In this document: in pieces, positions 15,294-19,171 of the stretch
Layout: every line of letters begins with the position of its first letter
How positions within the stretch are numbered: the first letter of the stretch is position 1
Program-made: the position numbers and the translations under genes
Notes under the pieces: generated by a model
What the model saw: the letters and a program-made list of their open reading frames with translations, nothing else
The model's database searches: none
Told to the model about the DNA's origin: nothing
Origin: Longicatena sp.
GTDB lineage: Bacteria > Bacillota_I > Bacilli_A > Erysipelotrichales > Erysipelotrichaceae
NCBI GenBank assembly: GCA_020025055.1
Contig: JAHHST010000020.1
Location: forward strand, 1-19,171
Direction: 5' to 3'
Length of the DNA: 19,171 nucleotides

Positions 15294-15294
15294 A

Positions 15295-15561
15295 TTATGC
15301 AGCGATTGAATTAACTGCTTTTGCTAAACGTGCTTTTTGTCTATTAGCATAGTTTCTGTGGTGTAAACCTTTTACAGTAGCTTTATCTAATTTAGAGTTT
15401 GCTTCGTTTAAAGCAACAACAGCAGCTTCTTTGTCGTTAGCTTCTACAGCAGCTAATACTTTTTTGATAGCTGTTTTTAAAGCTGATTTTTGAACGTTAG
15501 CAGCTAAATTTCTCTTGTTATTAGTTTTTACACGTTTTTTCTGTGATTGGATCTGTGGCAT
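15295..15561 (-). CDS. rpsT: 30S ribosomal protein S20
   Basis: S20 binds 16S rRNA near the bottom of the small subunit and is one of the primary binders. It is a short, very basic, helical protein of 88 aa. The N-terminal basic MPQIQSQKKRVKTNNKRNLA stretch is typical. The family core near residue 65-80 (KGLHHRNYANRQKARLA) contains the HRNxAxRxKSRLA-like motif. The ribosome site AGGAGGTG (15567-15574 on the plus strand as CACCTCCT) is a perfect match. The gene is on the opposite strand to every other intact gene here and diverges from gpr, as in the Bacillus rpsT-gpr pair. It has its own promoter and terminators. Its codon use is of the highly expressed type. Confidence 0.96.
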   Translation of the reverse strand: MPQIQSQKKRVKTNNKRNLAANVQKSALKTAIKKVLAAVEANDKEAAVVALNEANSKLDKATVKGLHHRNYANRQKARLAKAVNSIAA

Positions 15562-15593
15562 TGTTGCACCTCCTAATTATTAATTGCCAATAA

Positions 15594-15622
15594 ATTATAA
15601 CAAAAAGAAATTAAAAATGCAA
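15594..15622 (-). promoter_or_regulatory. Sigma-A promoter for rpsT
   Basis: On the minus strand TTGCAT (15622-15617) is followed after 17 bp by a perfect TATAAT (15599-15594). TGT just before the -10 gives an extended -10. The start would lie about 25 bases before the rpsT ATG. Confidence 0.7.
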
Positions 15623-15649
15623 TAATTCAAATAAAAATTATTTTTTCAT

Positions 15650-15698
15650 AAAAAAATTTAAATAAATTTCTACAAGTTTTGTAGAAATTTATTTAAAT
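15650..15698 (-). terminator. 20-bp perfect inverted repeat between rpsT and gpr
   Basis: The arms 15656-15675 and 15679-15698 are exact reverse complements over 20 bp, separated by only GTT. On the minus strand the stem is followed by T7 (complement of 15656-15650), so it can act as a factor-independent terminator of leftward transcription. That would insulate the rpsT promoter from transcripts antisense to gpr. It is also a good candidate protein-binding site between the divergent promoters. Confidence 0.6.
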
Positions 15699-15699
15699 A

Positions 15700-15728
15700 G
15701 AATAATCTATTGAAAGAAATCCAAACTA
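15700..15728 (+). promoter_or_regulatory. Sigma-G/sigma-F-like promoter for gpr
   Basis: GAATA (15700-15704) matches the sigma-G -35 form gHATR. After 17 bp, CAAACTA (15722-15728) matches CATNHTA at all but one position. No vegetative promoter fits this interval. In Bacillus gpr is made in the forespore under sigma-F/G, so the match is in keeping. The leader would be only about ten bases, and AGGTGAT (15734-15740) is the ribosome site; that is tight. Confidence 0.45.
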
Positions 15729-15744
15729 ATTCTAGGTGATTTAA

Positions 15745-16617
15745 ATGGTAGAAAACAATAATATTTATACAGACTTTGCTGATGAATTGGTAACATTGGA
15801 TATAAAAAGTGACACGTTTGAACATACTGAGAAAAAGAGTGATCATATTTGTTGTAATTATATAAAAATTTTGTCGGATCAAAATGAATTTCATAAAGAA
15901 AAAGGAGATTATGTATCTATCGAATGTGATAATTTATTTGATCATCAAATAAGAAATGATATGATTGAGGCTATTCATGAAAATTTATTAAATATGACAA
16001 ATAGCATGAAAATAGAAGTAAATAAAATTCTTGTAGTTGGATTGGGAAATCAATTTATTATTAGTGATGCATTAGGTCCTAAGGTAGTAGGAGAAATTTT
16101 AGTGACTGCACACTATTATCGAAATCATAGCAAATTAAATTTAGAAGGAACACGCGATGTTGCAGCATTAGCGCCTGGAGTCATGGGACAAACTGGATTA
16201 GAAACATTAGAAATTGTACAGAGTGTTGTATCTGTATATAAACCTGAATTAATACTTGTTGTGGATGCACTTGCTACAAGAGATATTAATCGAATAAATA
16301 AGGTAATACAAATTAATAATACGGGTATTCAACCAGGAAGTGGTATTGGTAACTTTAGAGAGGCATTTAACGAAGAAAACCTTCATATTCCTGTGATTGC
16401 TGTAGGAGTTGCGACAGTTACAAGTGTGGGGGCGATTCTTCATGATTGTTTAAAAGAAGTCCATTGTAAGACAAATATAGTTGAAAATTTATATCAAAAT
16501 GAAAATACCAAATTAATGGTTACTCCTAAGTCAATGGATGAAGAGCTAAAGCAACTTGTATATATTGTATCTGAAGGAATTAATATGTTCTTACACCGTG
16601 AATACTTGAATTTATAA
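15745..16617 (+). CDS. gpr: Germination protease Gpr
   Basis: Gpr degrades the small acid-soluble spore proteins that coat spore DNA when spores germinate. It is made as a zymogen in the forespore. The core is clear: VVGLGN at about 97-102, SDALGPKVVGE with Asp108, APGVMGQTGLET, VVDALATR with Asp174, the TGIQPGSGIGN loop, VIAVGVATV, and the C-terminal MVTPK motif. The two Asp residues match the family's essential Asp127 and Asp193 (B. megaterium numbering). The YTDFA segment at residues 8-12 corresponds to the zymogen cleavage region, so the propeptide would be about eight residues. At 290 aa it is about 80 shorter than Bacillus Gpr; the segment between the VGAILHDCLKE helix and MVTPK is largely missing. 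spoIIP follows. Confidence 0.94.
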   Translation: MVENNNIYTDFADELVTLDIKSDTFEHTEKKSDHICCNYIKILSDQNEFHKEKGDYVSIECDNLFDHQIRNDMIEAIHENLLNMTNSMKIEVNKILVVGLGNQFIISDALGPKVVGEILVTAHYYRNHSKLNLEGTRDVAALAPGVMGQTGLETLEIVQSVVSVYKPELILVVDALATRDINRINKVIQINNTGIQPGSGIGNFREAFNEENLHIPVIAVGVATVTSVGAILHDCLKEVHCKTNIVENLYQNENTKLMVTPKSMDEELKQLVYIVSEGINMFLHREYLNL

Positions 16618-16643
16618 TGTCGAATTTATGAATATAAATTTAT

Positions 16644-16673
16644 TCATTTTAAGCATCTCTTTTTCATATAAAT
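16644..16673 (+). promoter_or_regulatory. Sigma-E-like promoter for spoIIP inside the gpr terminator
   Basis: TCATTTT (16644-16650) matches the sigma-E -35 form KMATATT at six of seven positions. After 14 bp, CATATAAA (16665-16672) resembles the -10 form CATACAHT. The -10 lies in the loop of the 16651-16689 hairpin, so a transcript starting near 16679 would lack the left arm. Confidence 0.4.
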
Positions 16674-16694
16674 AGAAAAGGAGGTGCTTTTTTT
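16651..16694 (+). terminator. gpr terminator overlapping the spoIIP ribosome site
   Basis: AAGCATCTCTTTTTC (16651-16665) pairs along all 15 positions (two GU) with GAAAAGGAGGTGCTT (16675-16689), and the T run continues to 16694. The right arm contains AAGGAGGTG (16679-16686), the ribosome site for spoIIP. In a gpr read-through RNA the site would therefore be masked. Confidence 0.85.
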
Positions 16695-16695
16695 A

Positions 16696-17583
16696 ATGAA
16701 ACATACAGTGTCTATTATTTCTAAAATATGTTTGATTATTATATTTTTATATTTTACTCCTTTTTATGAAGGCTTTCAGCATATGATAAATTGTAAAGAA
16801 AATATTTTACATAGTTTTATATATCATCCAAAGGTTGTGAAAAATGATATTAAATTAAAGGAACAACTAAATGCATTAACTTTTAATAAAAATTTAACAA
16901 CACCACAAGAAGATATAGAAATCGAAACTACCTATGAACAGCCAATGATTGTGCCAAATACAAATCATAAAGAGAAGAAGAAAAATAAAAAAGTAAAATC
17001 AAATGGCAAGAAAATATACATCTATAATACACATCAAGGAGAAAAATATTCCGATGAAAAATCTGTTATGGATGCTGCTGTAGTGTTAGGGAAATATTTA
17101 GAAGAAAAGGGATATAAAGTTATTTTGGAAACGAATGATTTTGAAAAATACTGTAATACACATGGATTAACATATAATGATTTATATTTTGTTTCTAATA
17201 AATATTTAAATGAAGCACTAGTAAATTATGGTGGCTTTGATTTATGCATTGATTTGCATAGGGACAGTGTTCCAAGAGAATATAGTTATATTACACTTGA
17301 TGGTAAATCATATGCAAAAGCGATGATGGTTATTGGCGGCAGTTCAAGAAATGTAAAAAGTGCAACTAAAATTTCTTCGATATTAACTGACAAAGTTAAT
17401 AAACATAAAAATGGTATTATGAAATCAGTAATGACCAGAGATATTGCTTATTATAATCAAGAGGTTTGCGAAGGAATTGTTTTGATGGAGTGTGGCACGA
17501 ATTATAATAACTTTGAAGAAGTAAAGAATACATTAAAATATGTAGCACTGGGAATTGACGAATTAATGAAAGAGGGTTGGTAA
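16696..17583 (+). CDS. spoIIP: Stage II sporulation protein P (peptidoglycan amidase/endopeptidase)
   Basis: SpoIIP works with SpoIID and SpoIIM to strip septal peptidoglycan while the mother cell engulfs the forespore. One membrane anchor lies at residues 8-24, then a low-complexity Lys-rich linker (about 90-105), then the zinc amidase domain (about 105-290). The metal and catalytic motifs are visible: His113 and Glu116 in YNTHQGE, His188 in IDLHRDS, and Glu265 in LMECGTN. At 295 aa it is shorter than the 401-aa B. subtilis protein, mainly in the linker. I chose ATG 16696, nine bases after AAGGAGGTG, over GTG 16684, which lies within the ribosome site. The gpr-spoIIP order is conserved with Bacillus. 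Confidence 0.92.
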   Translation: MKHTVSIISKICLIIIFLYFTPFYEGFQHMINCKENILHSFIYHPKVVKNDIKLKEQLNALTFNKNLTTPQEDIEIETTYEQPMIVPNTNHKEKKKNKKVKSNGKKIYIYNTHQGEKYSDEKSVMDAAVVLGKYLEEKGYKVILETNDFEKYCNTHGLTYNDLYFVSNKYLNEALVNYGGFDLCIDLHRDSVPREYSYITLDGKSYAKAMMVIGGSSRNVKSATKISSILTDKVNKHKNGIMKSVMTRDIAYYNQEVCEGIVLMECGTNYNNFEEVKNTLKYVALGIDELMKEGW

Positions 17584-17584
17584 A

Positions 17585-17872
17585 ATGAAACGTTTTATAC
17601 AAGATGCATTGCTTGTTTTATTATTAGTATATGTTGGAACTTATGTACAACATAAAGATATCCCCCAAGATGGGCTTAGCGAAAGAGTAGATCGATTTGA
17701 AAACGATATTGCACAACATAAGATAATAGAAAAAGATAATGCTAATTTAAATAATTATGAAAATGAAAATAGGGCAAGCAAACTAGCAAAAGATGGAAGT
17801 AAATGTGTTGTTACTTGTATTGAAAAAGGGGTTATTTTTATTTCTACATTATATGATGCAATGATTCAATAA
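17585..17872 (+). CDS. Small membrane-anchored protein, positional counterpart of YqxA
   Basis: This 95-aa protein starts one base after the spoIIP stop, with GAGGG inside spoIIP as ribosome site, so it is translated with spoIIP. It has an N-terminal MKRF start, one membrane helix (about residues 7-22), a polar Asn/Glu/Lys-rich middle (about 30-68), and a C-terminal hydrophobic patch with two Cys (CVVTCIEKGVIFI). I do not recognise a catalytic motif. In B. subtilis the gene after spoIIP is yqxA, also a small protein with an N-terminal membrane helix. Equivalence is inferred from position and shape only. A sporulation role is likely from the operon. No terminator separates it from the fmt promoter. 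Confidence 0.75.
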   Translation: MKRFIQDALLVLLLVYVGTYVQHKDIPQDGLSERVDRFENDIAQHKIIEKDNANLNNYENENRASKLAKDGSKCVVTCIEKGVIFISTLYDAMIQ

Positions 17873-17899
17873 ACGAGTAAAGCAACTTTATAAATAATA

Positions 17900-17908
17900 T
17901 GATATAAT
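17900..17908 (+). promoter_or_regulatory. Extended -10 promoter for fmt
   Basis: TGATATAAT contains a perfect -10 TATAAT (17903-17908) with the TG extension. No strong -35 is seen. AGAGGTGA (17918-17925) is the fmt ribosome site. This vegetative promoter separates fmt from the sporulation operon before it. Confidence 0.65.
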
Positions 17909-17929
17909 ACAAGAACAAGAGGTGAATAT

Positions 17930-18865
17930 ATGAAAAATATTAAAATATTATTTATGGGAACTCCGGATATTGCTGTATCAATGCTAGATCGTCTAGTTAA
18001 AGATGGCTATGAAGTAATAGGAGTTGTTACACAGCCAGATAAAAAAGCCGGAAGAAAACAACAAATTAAAATGTCAGAAGTTAAAACATATGCATTAGAA
18101 CATGAACTTCCAGTATATCAACCTATTTCTATTCGAAATGAATATCAAGAATTAGCAAGTTTATCAATGGATTTGATTGTTACTTGTGCATATGGACAGT
18201 TTGTACCTAAAGAATTATTAGATGCACCAACATACGGAAGTATTAATGTACATGCATCTTTATTACCAAAATGGAGAGGTGGAGCACCTATTCATAAAGC
18301 TGTTATAGAAGGTGATAAAGAATGTGGTATGTCCATTATGCGAATGGTAAAGAAAATGGATGCAGGTGCAGTTATGTCTCAGTGTAGTGTTCCAATTCTA
18401 CAAGAAGATACAACAGGAGATATGAATATAAAATTAGCTAAAGCAGGTGCTGATTTATTAAGTGAAAGTATCCCTAAGATTATTGATGGAACTGCTGTGT
18501 TTATAGAACAAGATGAAGATAAAGCAACTTTTGCGTATACCATTCAAAAAGAAGAAGAGCACATTGATTTTAAAAAAGACGTTCAATCTGTATATAATCA
18601 TATTCGTGGCTTAATCCCATTCCCAGTAGGTAATGGAGTAGTGAATGGAAAGAAAATTAAATTTCATAAAGTTCGTATGATTAAAGAAAATCATAATCAT
18701 CAATTAGGTGAAATGATTGGATGGTTACATGATGGATATGCAATTGCTGCCAAAGATGGATATATTATCGTGGATGAAATTCAGTTAGAAGGAAAAGCTA
18801 AAATCGATGCAAAATCATTCTATAATGGAAATGGAAAACAATTTATTGGAAAAATAGTTGAATAA
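17930..18865 (+). CDS. fmt: Methionyl-tRNA formyltransferase
   Basis: Fmt adds a formyl group from 10-formyltetrahydrofolate to initiator Met-tRNA. The Rossmann-like N-terminal domain opens with FMGTPDIAV. The catalytic triad is visible: Asn106 and His108 in NVHASLLPKWRGGAPI, and Asp144 in KKMDAGAV. The C-terminal beta-barrel that binds the tRNA acceptor stem starts near residue 205, with RGLIPFPVG. At 311 aa it is full length. AGAGGTGA upstream supports the ATG start. In many Firmicutes it lies next to def, priA or rsmB; here it stands alone between the spoIIP block and a terminator. Confidence 0.96.
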   Translation: MKNIKILFMGTPDIAVSMLDRLVKDGYEVIGVVTQPDKKAGRKQQIKMSEVKTYALEHELPVYQPISIRNEYQELASLSMDLIVTCAYGQFVPKELLDAPTYGSINVHASLLPKWRGGAPIHKAVIEGDKECGMSIMRMVKKMDAGAVMSQCSVPILQEDTTGDMNIKLAKAGADLLSESIPKIIDGTAVFIEQDEDKATFAYTIQKEEEHIDFKKDVQSVYNHIRGLIPFPVGNGVVNGKKIKFHKVRMIKENHNHQLGEMIGWLHDGYAIAAKDGYIIVDEIQLEGKAKIDAKSFYNGNGKQFIGKIVE

Positions 18866-18870
18866 GAAAT

Positions 18871-18909
18871 AAAAAACCTCACTTTAGAATTATTAGAGTG
18901 AGGTTTTTT
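18871..18909 (+). terminator. Terminator after fmt
   Basis: AAAAAACCTCACT (18871-18883) pairs perfectly with AGTGAGGTTTTTT (18897-18909). The flanking A and T runs make it usable from either side. It starts five bases past the fmt stop. Confidence 0.92.
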
Positions 18910-18956
18910 ATACGATAAATAATACAATATATGTATAAAATATATAGAGAAGAATA

Positions 18957-19006
18957 ATAAAAAAGAGATTACAGATTTCTTTTTTCATTAAAATCTATAA
19001 TCTCTT
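18957..19006 (-). terminator. Strong minus-strand terminator
   Basis: AAGAGATTA (18963-18971) pairs with TAATCTCTT (18998-19006), and AGATTT (18973-18978) with AAATCT (18991-18996) across one mismatch. On the minus strand a T run follows at about 18962-18957. It ends a leftward transcript that converges on fmt. Confidence 0.8.
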
Positions 19007-19154
19007 AGTTGTAATAAGGAAAACTCTCTCAATCCTTACATATATTACTATACACCGAATCTTTAATTTCGTCAAGAAACAAGCATGATTTATATTTGCA
19101 AGAAAACAATTCTTTGATACCCGTCTTTAAGGGTTATCACCATTAAAATTTAAG
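18957..19154 (-). ncRNA. Candidate minus-strand small RNA, about 200 nt
   Basis: The 306 bases after fmt hold no convincing protein frame on either strand. On the minus strand they are framed by a TATAAT box at 19166-19161 and a strong terminator at 19006-18957. The RNA between would contain a hairpin near its 5' part (GATAACCC with GGGTATC, 19139-19117, one bulge) and another (TAAGGA with TCCTTA, 19038-19015). Length resembles 6S RNA, but I cannot match its conserved bubble, so it stays unnamed. It could instead be the 3' untranslated end of a gene beyond the window. Confidence 0.35.
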
Positions 19155-19160
19155 GTCACA

Positions 19161-19166
19161 ATTATA
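19161..19166 (-). promoter_or_regulatory. Possible -10 box at the window edge
   Basis: The minus strand reads TATAAT here. The matching -35 would lie at about 19184-19189, outside the window, so the promoter cannot be confirmed. Confidence 0.35.
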
Positions 19167-19171
19167 TCCAA

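Noticed and set aside
16684..16695. Longer spoIIP frame from GTG 16684
   Set aside because: This GTG is inside the ribosome site AAGGAGGTG; ATG 16696 is correctly spaced.
19060..19150. Short minus-strand frames (17-35 codons) after fmt as a protein tail
   Set aside because: Several frames are open over this AT-rich stretch, each interrupted by stops. None has a supported start or a recognisable motif.
1..19171. CRISPR array, tRNA genes, riboswitches
   Set aside because: No regularly spaced direct repeats, no cloverleaf with a GTTCRANNC T-arm and no known riboswitch core were seen by eye.

Overview
The window is a very AT-rich stretch of a chromosome from a low-GC, endospore-forming Bacillota. 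Three observations point there: sigma-A promoters and AGGAGG ribosome sites, the Bacillus-like order of housekeeping genes, and the sporulation genes gpr and spoIIP. TGG encodes Trp and TGA is a normal stop (cdsA), so it is not a mollicute code. The style of the proteins and the short Gpr suggest an Erysipelotrichales/Coprobacillaceae-like gut Firmicute; that placement is inference.

Layout. (1) 1-1935: a symmetric inverted-repeat/terminator region, then a three-gene operon: an unknown 127-aa protein, an NfeD-like membrane protein and an SPFH/band-7 protein. (2) 2135-7334: dprA, topA, trmFO and xerC; the last three are tightly overlapped. (3) 7355-9398: rpsB-tsf with a strong extended -10 promoter, a structured leader and a terminator. 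(4) 9507-10810: pyrH-frr. (5) 10905-14603: uppS-cdsA-dxr-rseP, covering undecaprenyl carrier, CDP-diacylglycerol and isoprenoid synthesis plus a site-2 protease. (6) 14604-15294: a decayed IS256-family insertion sequence and a cluster of terminator hairpins. (7) 15295-17872: rpsT on the minus strand, diverging from gpr, spoIIP and a small membrane protein. This is the Bacillus rpsT-gpr-spoIIP-yqxA block. (8) 17930-18909: fmt and its terminator. (9) 18910-19171: no protein gene, but a promoter/terminator-framed minus-strand candidate small RNA.

Regions 2-5 follow the order of the B. subtilis smf-topA-gid-codV...rpsB-tsf-pyrH-frr-uppS-cdsA-dxr-rasP region, but hslV/hslU/codY are absent between xerC and rpsB. 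After rseP the synteny breaks exactly at the IS remnant, and a second conserved block begins. The genes serve basic functions: DNA topology and uptake, chromosome dimer resolution, tRNA modification, translation, and envelope lipid precursors. The sporulation part covers engulfment (SpoIIP) and germination (Gpr).

No obvious new defence or mobile system is present. The less ordinary signals are regulatory: the spoIIP ribosome site buried in the gpr terminator with a sigma-E-like promoter in its loop, a 20-bp perfect inverted repeat between rpsT and gpr, two candidate small RNAs at the window ends, a shortened Gpr, and an Arg-rich tail on ribosomal protein S2. Four gene starts were moved downstream of the longest open frame on ribosome-site evidence: rpsB, uppS, rseP and spoIIP.
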